From Flavobacteriales bacterium UBA3364 (GTDB lineage Bacteria > Bacteroidota > Bacteroidia > Flavobacteriales_F > PHOS-HE28): 26,742 nt of DNA. Where the stretch lies: assembly GCA_002360495.1 (NCBI GenBank), contig DEQO01000038.1, forward strand, positions 1 to 26,742, given 5' to 3'. The notes under the pieces are model-generated. The model ran no database searches. It saw only the letters and a list, made by a program, of their open reading frames with translations, and was not told the origin of the DNA. Positions 1 through 9,059 of the stretch are shown one piece after another. How positions within the stretch are numbered: position 1 is the first letter of the stretch; every line of letters begins with the position of its first letter. The translations under genes were made by a program, and so were the position numbers.

Positions 1-3000
1 TCACCGCCGCTTTGTCAGCGCCGGTGGTCAACGGCGGCTGGAACGTGGGTTGCAACGGCGCCAATACCGGTAGCATCGAGGCTACGCTCAACGGCGGCGT
101 CGCCCCCATCTCCACCGCATGGACCGGGCCTGCAGGGTTCGTCTCAGCAGATGAGGACATCGCCAGCTTGATCGCTGGGGCCTACAACCTGCTGGTCACC
201 GATGCCAACGGATGCAGCGCCAATGCCGCCATCACGCTCACGCAGGCTGCCGCACTATCCGGTACCGGGTCCCAAGTGGCCGCCGTGGATTGTTTCGGTA
301 ACAGCTCCGGCGTAGCACAGATGGTCGCTGCCAACGGCACCGCTCCCTATTCCTACTCCTGGAACACCACGCCCGTCCAACTCGGTGCCTCCGCCAGCAG
401 CCTCCCTGCTGGAACCTGGACCTGCACCATCTCCGATGCCAACGGATGTTCCACCACCCAGAACGTCACCATCCTTGGTCCCACTGCACCACTTACCGTG
501 GCTGTAACTGGATCCACGGACGTGCTGTGCTTCGGGGCCGCTGAAGGCACGGCCACCGCAGCCGGGAATGGTGGTACGGCCCCATACGCATTCAGTTGGG
601 ACAGTGCTCCTGCACAATTGACTGCCAGCGCAACAGGCCTCCTGGCCGGCGCCTATACCGTGACCATAACGGACGCGAACGGTTGCACCGCAACGGATGC
701 GGCAACCATTGCTGAACCCAGCACCCCAGTGGATGCCTTCTTCGACCAGGTGGTGCCCGAGACCTGCTCCGGTGCCAACGATGGATCGGCCAGCATCACC
801 CTCACCGGTGGAAGCGGTTCGTTCACCATCTCTTGGGATACGCAGCCCGTAACAAATGGTCCTACAGCGACCGGTCTTGCTCCGGGCTTGTATACCGTGA
901 TGGCGACCGATAACAACGGATGTTCCCTTGTGAAGCAATATCCGGTAACGATCATCGGTTCCTCCGCATCCCTGCTGGCGAGCACGAACGTCACGGACAT
1001 CTCATGCTTCGGTGCCCAGGATGGATCCATCGATCTTTTGCTGACCGGTGGGCAGGGCCCATACACACACGTCTGGACGGACGTAAACGGCCTCACCTCA
1101 GCTGATGAGGACCTCGTCGGACTGGACGCCGGCCCATACTCACTGCATGTGGTCGATGGTTTCGGATGTGTAAAGGACACGACCGTGACCATCCAAGAAC
1201 CTGGTGCAATGGTGATCACCGGGACCATCACTACCGCCGCCTGCCAGGGTTCCTCGACCGGGGCGGTGGATGCCGATGTGATCGGTGGAACAGCCCCGTA
1301 TGTCCATATCTGGAACGGCCCCAACGGTTTCGCCATGAACACGGAGGATGTATCAGGATTGTCCGCCGGCATCTATCAAGTGAGCGTCACGGACGCCAAT
1401 GGCTGCGTCCAAACCGAAAGCTTCAATGTGAGCCAGCCCGGTTCGTTGCATGTGAGCGCAACGCCGACCTCCTTCATCGGTGGCTCGGGAGTGAGTTGCG
1501 CAGGAGCGAGCGATGGTGCGATCGATCTGGACGCGACCGGAGGTACGACACCATACTCGTTCCAATGGAGTGGACCGAACAACTTCGTTGCGAGCAGCGA
1601 GGACATCAGCAATTTGCAAGGTGGAACCTATACAGCGACGGTGACCGATGCCAACGGATGCGCGATGACGCTCAATACCACGCTGACCTCTCCTGCCACC
1701 CTCGGAGGGATCGTCCATACCAGTGTGTTCGGTGGTAACAACGTCAGTTGCACCGGAGCGAGCGATGGTGAACTGGACGCCTTCATCTTCGGCGGCACCG
1801 CACCATACTCCACCGCTTGGACCGGCCCGAACGGGTACAGTAGCAATGTGGAGGATCCGACGGGTCTCATGGCCGGCACATATGATGTGACCATCGTAGA
1901 CGCCAACGGTTGCACGAGCAGTGCGTCGGCGACGTTGACCGAACCACAGCCGCTCTCCAGCTCAATATTGACATCGACCTCGATCAGCGGTGACGCGATC
2001 AGTTGCAACGGTGCTTCGACAGGCAGCGTCCAATTGACACTCGCTGGTGGAACCCAACCGTACGCCATCGAATGGACCGGACCCAATGGCTTCACAGCGA
2101 ACGGCGCGACCATCACCGATCTGTTCGCAGGCAGTTACACTGCGAACGGTACCGACGCCAATGGATGCACGACCACCACGACCGTGCTACTTACTGAGCC
2201 AGCATCGCTCATTGCCATCGGTACGCTCGTGGACTTCAACGGCAACAGTGTTTCCTGCAACGGCTCCAGCGATGGAAGCATCGACCTTACCGCGAGCGGT
2301 GGCGCAGGTGGCTATTCCTACTCGTGGAACGGACCGAACGGGTTCGGCTCCACGGACGAGGATCCCACAAGCCTTGCCGCCGGGGACTACAATGTGCTGA
2401 TCACGGACCTGAACGGATGCAGCACCACGGCCGACTTCACCCTGACCGCTCCTGCGGTAATGGACCCGATCCTCACCGCTGCAGATTTCAACGGAAGCAA
2501 CACGAGCTGTTCTGGTACTGCCGATGGTAGCATCGACCTTGCGTTGGCCGGTGGAACAGCCCCCTTCACCTTCAACTGGACCGGACCGAACGGATTCACG
2601 GCGAACAGTGAGGATATCGCCGCTCTCGATGCGGGGACCTATGAAGTGGCTGTCCAGGATGCCAACGGTTGCGTCTCGAACGCGAACATCACCCTCATCC
2701 CCTCCCCTGTGTTCACGCTGAGCCTCCAGGCCGGGGCATTCCCAGGCGGCAACCAGATCTCCTGCGCCGGCGCGACGGACGGTGCGATCGACCTGACCAT
2801 CACCGGCGGCACTGCACCATATGCGGTCAACTGGTCCGATGGTATCGGCTTCAGTTCCACGGACGAGGACATCAACGGCCTCGGCGCGGGCTTGTACCAA
2901 GTTACCGTGACCGATGCGAACGGATGCGCGCAAGCCGCATCGATCTGGCTGACCGCACCGACACCGTTGGATGTTGCCGCCGTTCTCTCAAGCATCAATG

Positions 3001-6000
3001 GGAACAACGTGACGTGCAACGGTGCGACCGATGGCACTATCGACCTCACCGTCGATGGTAGCGTTGGACCATACTCCTTCCTGTGGAGCACAGGTGCTAC
3101 CGATGAGGACCTGTCCGGTATCACGGCGGGCACGTACGATGTGACGGTGACCGACCTGAACGGCTGTGCTGCCACCGTTTCCTACACGCTCACTGCACCG
3201 GCTACCGTTTCGATCGGTCTTTCCACCACGCTTCGCCCCGGCGGGAACAACATCACCTGCGCAGGCGGCAATGATGGCGATATCGCGGCCACGATAAGTG
3301 GTGGTACGACACCATACGATATCGCGTGGACCGGCCCGAACGGATTCACCGCGACCAGTGCATCCATCAATGCACTCGCCGCAGGCACCTATGATCTGAT
3401 CGTTACCGATGCGAACGGATGCAGCGAGGCAGGCACGACCACGTTGACCGAACCCGCACTCGTCGCTGTGACCCTCTCCAGTATCACCTACAACGGTGGA
3501 TTCAACATCCCATGCTCCGAAGTCAGCGTGGGCGTGTTCGATGCCAGTGTCACTGGCGGAACACCTGGCTACACCTATGCCTGGAGCGGGCCGAACGGCT
3601 TCTCGAGCTCCGATCAGGACCTTACCAGTCTGACCGCGGGTGACTATGACCTGACCGTCACCGACAGCAACGGTTGCACTGGTGGTGCCACCGCGACATT
3701 GACACAACCAGGTCCATTGGATGTGGTGATCGAACTGACCGACTTCGGCGGGGCACCAGTAAGCTGCGCAGGCAATGATGGAGGCATCTTACTCACCGTA
3801 TCCGGCGGTACCCCCGCGTACAACTTCGACTGGACCGGACCGAGCGGGTTCGGCTCTCAACAGGAGGACCTCGGTGGTTTGAGCGCCGGTGACTATTCGC
3901 TGATCGTGCGCGATGCGAACGGATGTTCCACGGACACGACCGTTACGCTCACCGCCCCCCAACCATTGCAGGCAAGCTTCGCAGGCAACTCCAACCTGTG
4001 CGCAGACCAGTCCGCTGGATCGATCGACCTGACGATGACCGGTGGTGGTGCCCCGTACGCGTTCGCGTGGACCGGGCCGAACGGATACACCTCTACCGAT
4101 GAGGACCTGAGCGGCCTTGTGAACGGCACGTATTCCGTGACCGTGAGCGATGGCCTCGGATGCGACAATACATTCTCCACGGACCTCATGGGACCGGCAC
4201 CGATCACCAGTGGTACCTATGTCTCCTTCTATGGCCTGTACAACCTGCAATGCCAAGGGGATAGCTCGGGGGTGATCGAACTCACACCGCAAGGTGGTTC
4301 CACGCCCTTCTCCCTGCTCATCAATGGGCCAGGAGGATACACCTCGGCGGCGTTGCAGAACCAGGGCCTCGTCGCAGGCGATTACCTGATCACGATCACC
4401 GACCTGAACGGCTGCCAACTGGACACAACGGTGACGTTGACCCAGCCGAACACGAGCGTCGATGCGAACCTGGCCCTATCGCTCTATCCGAGCGGCACCA
4501 ACGTGAGTTGCTATGGCGCGAGCGATGGTAGCATCGATGCCACGGTAAGCGGCGGGACCGGACCATACGTGTTCAACTGGCGCGGTCCGGACAGTCTTGA
4601 ATTCGCCACGGAGGACGTGACCGGATTGCCGGCCGGTGACTACAACTACGAACTCGTCGTGACCGATGCGAACCAGTGCAACTTCTTCACCACGGTAACG
4701 CTTACCCAGCCTGATACGGCACTTTATGCGAGCTCCATCGTGACCACCTATGCCGGCGGCTTCAACACGACCTGTGAATCGGCAAGCGATGGCGCCATCG
4801 ACCTCACAACGCACGGCGGTAATGGAAGCTATGTCCACCTCTGGAACGGCCCGAATGGCTTCACTTCAACGAGCGAGGATATCAGCGGTCTGATCGGTGG
4901 CACCTACACCGTGGATATCACAGACCTGAATGGTTGCACGTACCAACATGTCGTCGATGTCGTCGCACCCGAGCCTATCGCACCTGTGCTCAACGCCTTT
5001 ACCTACCCGGGTGGAAGCGTGATCTCCTGCAACGGTCTCGCGGACGGTTCGATCACCAGCACGATCACAGGAGGTGCGGCCCCGGTCACATACGCCTGGA
5101 CCGGGCCCAACGGCTTCACGGCCAGCGGAGCGGACATCAGTGGATTGACGGCCGGGACCTATTGCCTCAATGTGACCGATGCGAACGGATGCACGGCACA
5201 GCAATGCCTCGAGTTGATCGCACCTGCGCAATTGGAAGTGTCCACCACAACGGAAGCCGCCGATTGCGGCACCACCAATGGATCGGCCGACCTCACGGTC
5301 CTCGGAGGTAGTGCGCCATATGGCTATGCTTGGGACAATGGCACCATTGCTGAGGACCTCGTCGATGTCGCCCCCGGCACCTACAACGTGACCGTGACCG
5401 ATGCGAACGGATGTACGGCCTCGAGCATTGCTTTGGTGAACGGCTCCTCCGGTGTGAATGTGGATGCTGAACTGAACACCGTTGATTGCCATGGCACATC
5501 GGAAGGCGGGGTCGACCTCACTGTCACGAACGGCACCCTGCCCTACTCCTTCATGTGGAGCAACGGCACCGTAGAGGAAGACCTGAACGACGTCGCGGCA
5601 GGGTCCTACTCGGTGACGATCACCGATGGCAGCGGCTGCGTGTTCACGAATTCCTACACCATCACGGAGAACACGGCCATCGCGATCGATACCGTGATCT
5701 CCGTTTACGATGGCGGGCACAATGTGAGCAGTTATGGAGCCAGCGACGGCAGCATTACCACGGCGGTCAGCGGGGGCATAGCGCCCTACATATACCAATG
5801 GTCCAATGGTGCCACCACGGAAAGCGTATCCGGATTGGCCGCTGGAACGTACACGTTGCTCGTTACGGATGCGAACGGTTGCACCGCGACGCTCGAAGTG
5901 ACCTTGACCGAAAGCATCGATGTGGAAATGCCGAACGGCTTCAGCCCGAACGCGGATGGATCCAACGACACCTTCGTGGTCCATGGTATCGAGGGCTACC

Positions 6001-6185
6001 CGAAGAACCAACTCACCGTGTTGAACCGCTGGGGCAATGTGGTCTACGAGCAGCCCAACTACAAGAACGAATGGGCGGGTGACAACAGCCAGGGCGAGCA
6101 GTTGCCCAACGGCACCTACTTCATCATCCTTTCCCTGAACGACGGCATGCGCACCCTGCAAGGGTTCGTCGACCTGCGTCGCTGA
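1..6185 (+). CDS. Giant SprB-repeat surface protein with type B T9SS signal (5' end outside window)
   Basis: The reading frame is open from the first complete codon at position 3, so the N-terminus and any signal peptide lie upstream of the window. At least 2,060 residues are visible. They form 24 tandem SprB-type repeats of about 80-85 residues, each with a (V/I)SC-x-GASDGSI start, a GGTAPY...W core, an AGTYxVTVTDANGC segment and a TLTxP end. The last ~90 residues (about 5913-6182) are a gliding-motility-associated C-terminal domain: PNGFSPNADGSND, LTVLNRWGNVVYE, LPNGTYF and GFVDLRR. This is the type B signal for export and surface anchoring by the type IX secretion system. The family includes the gliding adhesin SprB, so a cell-surface adhesin is the best inference; the ligand and any role in gliding cannot be read from sequence. 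It is followed after 18 bp by a PorP/SprF gene, the usual partner. The TTG at 12 is not a credible start. Confidence 0.93.
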   Translation, partial: TAALSAPVVNGGWNVGCNGANTGSIEATLNGGVAPISTAWTGPAGFVSADEDIASLIAGAYNLLVTDANGCSANAAITLTQAAALSGTGSQVAAVDCFGNSSGVAQMVAANGTAPYSYSWNTTPVQLGASASSLPAGTWTCTISDANGCSTTQNVTILGPTAPLTVAVTGSTDVLCFGAAEGTATAAGNGGTAPYAFSWDSAPAQLTASATGLLAGAYTVTITDANGCTATDAATIAEPSTPVDAFFDQVVPETCSGANDGSASITLTGGSGSFTISWDTQPVTNGPTATGLAPGLYTVMATDNNGCSLVKQYPVTIIGSSASLLASTNVTDISCFGAQDGSIDLLLTGGQGPYTHVWTDVNGLTSADEDLVGLDAGPYSLHVVDGFGCVKDTTVTIQEPGAMVITGTITTAACQGSSTGAVDADVIGGTAPYVHIWNGPNGFAMNTEDVSGLSAGIYQVSVTDANGCVQTESFNVSQPGSLHVSATPTSFIGGSGVSCAGASDGAIDLDATGGTTPYSFQWSGPNNFVASSEDISNLQGGTYTATVTDANGCAMTLNTTLTSPATLGGIVHTSVFGGNNVSCTGASDGELDAFIFGGTAPYSTAWTGPNGYSSNVEDPTGLMAGTYDVTIVDANGCTSSASATLTEPQPLSSSILTSTSISGDAISCNGASTGSVQLTLAGGTQPYAIEWTGPNGFTANGATITDLFAGSYTANGTDANGCTTTTTVLLTEPASLIAIGTLVDFNGNSVSCNGSSDGSIDLTASGGAGGYSYSWNGPNGFGSTDEDPTSLAAGDYNVLITDLNGCSTTADFTLTAPAVMDPILTAADFNGSNTSCSGTADGSIDLALAGGTAPFTFNWTGPNGFTANSEDIAALDAGTYEVAVQDANGCVSNANITLIPSPVFTLSLQAGAFPGGNQISCAGATDGAIDLTITGGTAPYAVNWSDGIGFSSTDEDINGLGAGLYQVTVTDANGCAQAASIWLTAPTPLDVAAVLSSINGNNVTCNGATDGTIDLTVDGSVGPYSFLWSTGATDEDLSGITAGTYDVTVTDLNGCAATVSYTLTAPATVSIGLSTTLRPGGNNITCAGGNDGDIAATISGGTTPYDIAWTGPNGFTATSASINALAAGTYDLIVTDANGCSEAGTTTLTEPALVAVTLSSITYNGGFNIPCSEVSVGVFDASVTGGTPGYTYAWSGPNGFSSSDQDLTSLTAGDYDLTVTDSNGCTGGATATLTQPGPLDVVIELTDFGGAPVSCAGNDGGILLTVSGGTPAYNFDWTGPSGFGSQQEDLGGLSAGDYSLIVRDANGCSTDTTVTLTAPQPLQASFAGNSNLCADQSAGSIDLTMTGGGAPYAFAWTGPNGYTSTDEDLSGLVNGTYSVTVSDGLGCDNTFSTDLMGPAPITSGTYVSFYGLYNLQCQGDSSGVIELTPQGGSTPFSLLINGPGGYTSAALQNQGLVAGDYLITITDLNGCQLDTTVTLTQPNTSVDANLALSLYPSGTNVSCYGASDGSIDATVSGGTGPYVFNWRGPDSLEFATEDVTGLPAGDYNYELVVTDANQCNFFTTVTLTQPDTALYASSIVTTYAGGFNTTCESASDGAIDLTTHGGNGSYVHLWNGPNGFTSTSEDISGLIGGTYTVDITDLNGCTYQHVVDVVAPEPIAPVLNAFTYPGGSVISCNGLADGSITSTITGGAAPVTYAWTGPNGFTASGADISGLTAGTYCLNVTDANGCTAQQCLELIAPAQLEVSTTTEAADCGTTNGSADLTVLGGSAPYGYAWDNGTIAEDLVDVAPGTYNVTVTDANGCTASSIALVNGSSGVNVDAELNTVDCHGTSEGGVDLTVTNGTLPYSFMWSNGTVEEDLNDVAAGSYSVTITDGSGCVFTNSYTITENTAIAIDTVISVYDGGHNVSSYGASDGSITTAVSGGIAPYIYQWSNGATTESVSGLAAGTYTLLVTDANGCTATLEVTLTESIDVEMPNGFSPNADGSNDTFVVHGIEGYPKNQLTVLNRWGNVVYEQPNYKNEWAGDNSQGEQLPNGTYFIILSLNDGMRTLQGFVDLRR
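45..5915 (+). repeat. Array of 24 SprB-type protein repeats (~250 bp period)
   Basis: Aligning the translation by eye gives 24 consecutive units. Most carry a WxGPNGF insert after the central tryptophan. Units 2-4 instead have a WDxxP/WNTTP type core, and units 13 and 22-24 are shorter, with WSxG or WDNG in place of GPNGF. Linkers before the first Cys are longer (F-x-GGNNVSC style) in units 7-21 than in units 1-6. At DNA level the TDANGC codons recur (gatgcgaacggatgc and close variants), but the units are clearly diverged rather than identical. The array therefore looks old and under protein-level constraint, not freshly amplified. Confidence 0.9.
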
Positions 6186-6203
6186 TCACCAACGAACAAC
6201 GTC

Positions 6204-7136
6204 ATGACGTCCCTCCGCAACATCCTGCTACCGGCCCTGACCGCCGGATGCTTATCCTCCGCCTTCGCGCAGCAGGAGGTGATGGTGAGCCAGTACATGT
6301 TCAACCAGCTCTTCCTGAACCCCGCGTATGCCGGCAGCCACGCCTACATGAGCTCCAGCCTCCTGCACCGCACACAATGGACCCAGATCGAGGGTGCCCC
6401 CAAGACCAGCATGATGGCCATCGATGCTCCCTTGTTGAAGGGAAAAATGGGTGCGGGCTTCTCCATCGTCCACGACCAGATCGGGGTCAGCCGGGACCTG
6501 GACATGGCCGGGCACTATGCCTACCATATCCGGGTGAACGAGACCAGCAAACTGGCTTTCGGCCTCCGCGCCGGGCTGTCGGTCTACTCGGCCCAACTCA
6601 GCAACCTTACCTACTGGGATGCGAATGACCAGGTATTCGCGAACAACATCAGCAATAAGCTCGTAGGAAAGTTCGGTTTCGGCATGTACTGGTACAGCAC
6701 AACGGCTTACCTGGGACTTTCCGTACCCACCATCTACGCGGCTGACGGCCAGATCTCCATGAACGCAGGAAGCGCTTTGGACCACTATTTCACCCAGCAC
6801 TACTACCTGCATGCGGGCCAGGTGTTCACGTTGAACGAGTCGTTCGACATCAAGCCGAGCACCCTGGTGAAGTACACACCATCCGCTCCTGTTGAGGCGG
6901 ACATCAACTGCAACATCCTCTATAAGGAACGGATCTGGCTCGGAGCAGGGTACCGGACCGGTGATGCGATCGTTGGCATGGTGGAATACCAGGTCAATCC
7001 CCAATTGCGGATCGGCTATGCGTACGATATGACCACTTCCAAACTGCGCAACTACAACAACGGCAGTCACGAGGTGTTGCTGGGCCTGGATTTCGGGAAG
7101 GAACCCATCAGGATCAAGACCCCTCGCTACTTCTGA
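6204..7136 (+). CDS. PorP/SprF family type IX secretion outer-membrane protein
   Basis: 310 residues. An N-terminal signal peptide runs to about residue 22 (hydrophobic stretch ending AFA before QQE). The family signature follows: VSQYMFNQLFLNPAYAGS, then RTQWTQIEGAP and alternating strands typical of an outer-membrane beta-barrel, ending near LGLDFGKEP. Family members sit in the outer membrane. SprF of Flavobacterium is needed for SprB export or surface attachment, and PorP of Porphyromonas is a T9SS component. Genes encoding type B C-terminal-domain cargo are very often followed directly by such a protein, as here (18 bp gap). It is therefore more likely a cargo-specific partner of the upstream repeat protein than the core PorP; paralogues elsewhere in the genome cannot be excluded. 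Its stop codon overlaps the next start by one base (TGATG), indicating translational coupling. Confidence 0.92.
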   Translation: MTSLRNILLPALTAGCLSSAFAQQEVMVSQYMFNQLFLNPAYAGSHAYMSSSLLHRTQWTQIEGAPKTSMMAIDAPLLKGKMGAGFSIVHDQIGVSRDLDMAGHYAYHIRVNETSKLAFGLRAGLSVYSAQLSNLTYWDANDQVFANNISNKLVGKFGFGMYWYSTTAYLGLSVPTIYAADGQISMNAGSALDHYFTQHYYLHAGQVFTLNESFDIKPSTLVKYTPSAPVEADINCNILYKERIWLGAGYRTGDAIVGMVEYQVNPQLRIGYAYDMTTSKLRNYNNGSHEVLLGLDFGKEPIRIKTPRYF

Positions 7137-9046
7137 TGACGATGAAGCACCGTACGCCCCTCCCCGTGCTTTTACTGGTCGTTCTCGCGGCCTGTTCCAC
7201 CGCGCGCTTACAACGTGCGGACCAGGCCCATGACCTGATGCAATTCCCGAAGGCCGAGCGACTCTATGAACGGGCGCTTGAACACAAGGAGGATCGAGGT
7301 GCCCGCGCACGGCTCGCCGATTCCTACCGTCGGCACAACGCACTGCCGGAGGCGCGGAAGAACTATGCGAAACTGGATTCTGTCCTGCCCGTGACCGGGG
7401 ATACGGCGCTAGCCTATGGAGAAGTGTTGATGGGCCTCGGGGAGCACGAACGTGCAAGTGGTCTTTTTCTCCGCGTCATCAGCCAGACCCCGGAGAACAG
7501 CCGTGCGATGGACCTTTATGAATCCACGCAAGGATACAAGTCCTTCTATCTGGACAGTGGTCGCTTCTTCGTGAACCGACTGACCCTTCCAGGTGTCGTT
7601 ACGGCCTTCGGCGGAACGATATACGGAAAGGGATTGCTGGTGGCCGGAGAGCGTGAACTGAAGGATCCCAAAGCAAATCCGTGGAACGAACGGTCCTTTC
7701 TCGACCTCTACTACTGCGAGTCGAAAACCGAGGTGACCTGGTTACCCGCCATGCCTCTTCCAGGATCGGTGAACGGTGGTTACCACGAAGGTCCGGCAAC
7801 GGTGAGCGCCGATGGACGGACATTGTACTTCACGCGCAGCAATTACGTGGAACGGAAGATCCAAAAGGACGATCGCAATACAAGCCACTTGAAGCTTTTC
7901 CGTGCACGGCTAGACAGCAGTACCGGAAAGTGGGGCGATCTACGCGCATTCGCATACAATGGTGAGACATGGTCCACCGGACATCCTGCACTTTCGACCG
8001 ATGGACGTACGCTCTATTTCGCCAGTGACAGGGCCGGCGGTTTCGGTGGTTCCGATATCTGGCGTTGCAAGGACAATGGTTCGGGCTGGTCGGAGCCCGA
8101 GAACCTCGGCCCCTTCGTGAACACGGCCGGAAATGAGCTGTTCCCGACCGTAAACGGGAATGCATTGCACTTCAGCAGCACCGCACACAACAACATGGGC
8201 GGCCTGGACATCTTCGAGACCCATGAACAAGATGGGCATTGGACGCAGCCCGTGAACCTGAACGCACCGATCAACACGCCCAAGGACGATTTCTTCTTCG
8301 TACTTGACAGCACCTCGAAAGCAGGATACCTGAGCAGTGATCGTGATGGTCTGGACCAGGTGTACTCCTTCAGCATGTACGAACCGATGTTCTACCTGGA
8401 AGGTATCGTGATGGACGAAGAGGACCGACTACTGCCGAATACGGAGGTCATCCTCTCGGAGATCGGTACGGGCGAGGACAATTCAATGCTGACCGGTCCG
8501 GATGGCAAGTTCGAATTCAAGTTGAAGGCGAACAGCGATTACAGCGTGCGCGGCTCCAATAAGGACATGCTGACGAGCACGATCAATGTGAGCACCAAGG
8601 GCCTTACCCGCAGCGACACGCTCCATGCCAACATACAGCTCACCACGGTGAAGATCGGGCAGGCCATCGCGATCAACAACATCTATTACGACTACGACAA
8701 GTGGGATATCCGGGTGGACGCGGCAGTGGAGTTGGACAAGCTCATCAGGATCTTCAACGACAACCCGAGCATGTCCTTCGAGCTCGGATCGCACACGGAC
8801 AGCCGTGGGGGCGACCTGTATAACCTGGTCCTATCCGATGCGCGTGCGACCTCCGCTGTGAACTACCTCATCCGTCATGGGGTGGACCCGATGCGCATCG
8901 TCGCAAAAGGCTACGGCGAAGAGGTACTCGTGAACGACTGTGGTAATGGGGTGAAGTGTACCGAGGAAGAGCACCAGGCGAATCGCAGAACGCAGTTCAC
9001 GGTGACCGGTGTGGCCAACCTGGCCTCCAGCACCTCGCGACCCTGA
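7136..9046 (+). CDS. PorE-like lipoprotein: TPR, beta-propeller, CRD and OmpA domains
   Basis: 636 residues. The lipoprotein signal has a lipobox ending LAAC with Cys20 as the lipidated residue; an alternative start at residue 3 would not change this. Domain order is: TPR-like helices (about 25-130), a PD40-type propeller (about 152-415, with SADGRTLYFTR, STDGRTLYFASDRAGG and GGLDIFE motifs), a carboxypeptidase-regulatory-like domain (about 420-500, LEGIVMDEEDRLLPNTEV), and a C-terminal OmpA domain (about 505-632). HTDSRG carries Asp555 and LSDARA carries Arg570, the spacing expected for the pair that grips diaminopimelate in peptidoglycan. This four-domain order matches PorE of the Porphyromonas T9SS. 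Location should be periplasmic, attached to a membrane. Coupling to the PorP/SprF gene suggests it anchors that export or adhesin complex to the cell wall. Many Bacteroidota carry several paralogues, so assignment as the core PorE is uncertain. Confidence 0.88.
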   Translation: MTMKHRTPLPVLLLVVLAACSTARLQRADQAHDLMQFPKAERLYERALEHKEDRGARARLADSYRRHNALPEARKNYAKLDSVLPVTGDTALAYGEVLMGLGEHERASGLFLRVISQTPENSRAMDLYESTQGYKSFYLDSGRFFVNRLTLPGVVTAFGGTIYGKGLLVAGERELKDPKANPWNERSFLDLYYCESKTEVTWLPAMPLPGSVNGGYHEGPATVSADGRTLYFTRSNYVERKIQKDDRNTSHLKLFRARLDSSTGKWGDLRAFAYNGETWSTGHPALSTDGRTLYFASDRAGGFGGSDIWRCKDNGSGWSEPENLGPFVNTAGNELFPTVNGNALHFSSTAHNNMGGLDIFETHEQDGHWTQPVNLNAPINTPKDDFFFVLDSTSKAGYLSSDRDGLDQVYSFSMYEPMFYLEGIVMDEEDRLLPNTEVILSEIGTGEDNSMLTGPDGKFEFKLKANSDYSVRGSNKDMLTSTINVSTKGLTRSDTLHANIQLTTVKIGQAIAINNIYYDYDKWDIRVDAAVELDKLIRIFNDNPSMSFELGSHTDSRGGDLYNLVLSDARATSAVNYLIRHGVDPMRIVAKGYGEEVLVNDCGNGVKCTEEEHQANRRTQFTVTGVANLASSTSRP

Positions 9047-9059
9047 GTTCCCGGTCGGG

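Noticed and set aside
45..5915. Regular ~250-bp period considered as a CRISPR or satellite array
   Set aside because: The period is far too long for CRISPR, the DNA copies are diverged, and the whole stretch is one open frame with conserved protein repeats.
4866..6161. Open frame of 431 codons on the minus strand inside the repeat gene
   Set aside because: It is antisense to clear SprB repeats and the type B signal. The translation is low-complexity and mirrors the repeat period; several similar minus-strand frames (for example 255-938 and 2187-2933) have the same origin.
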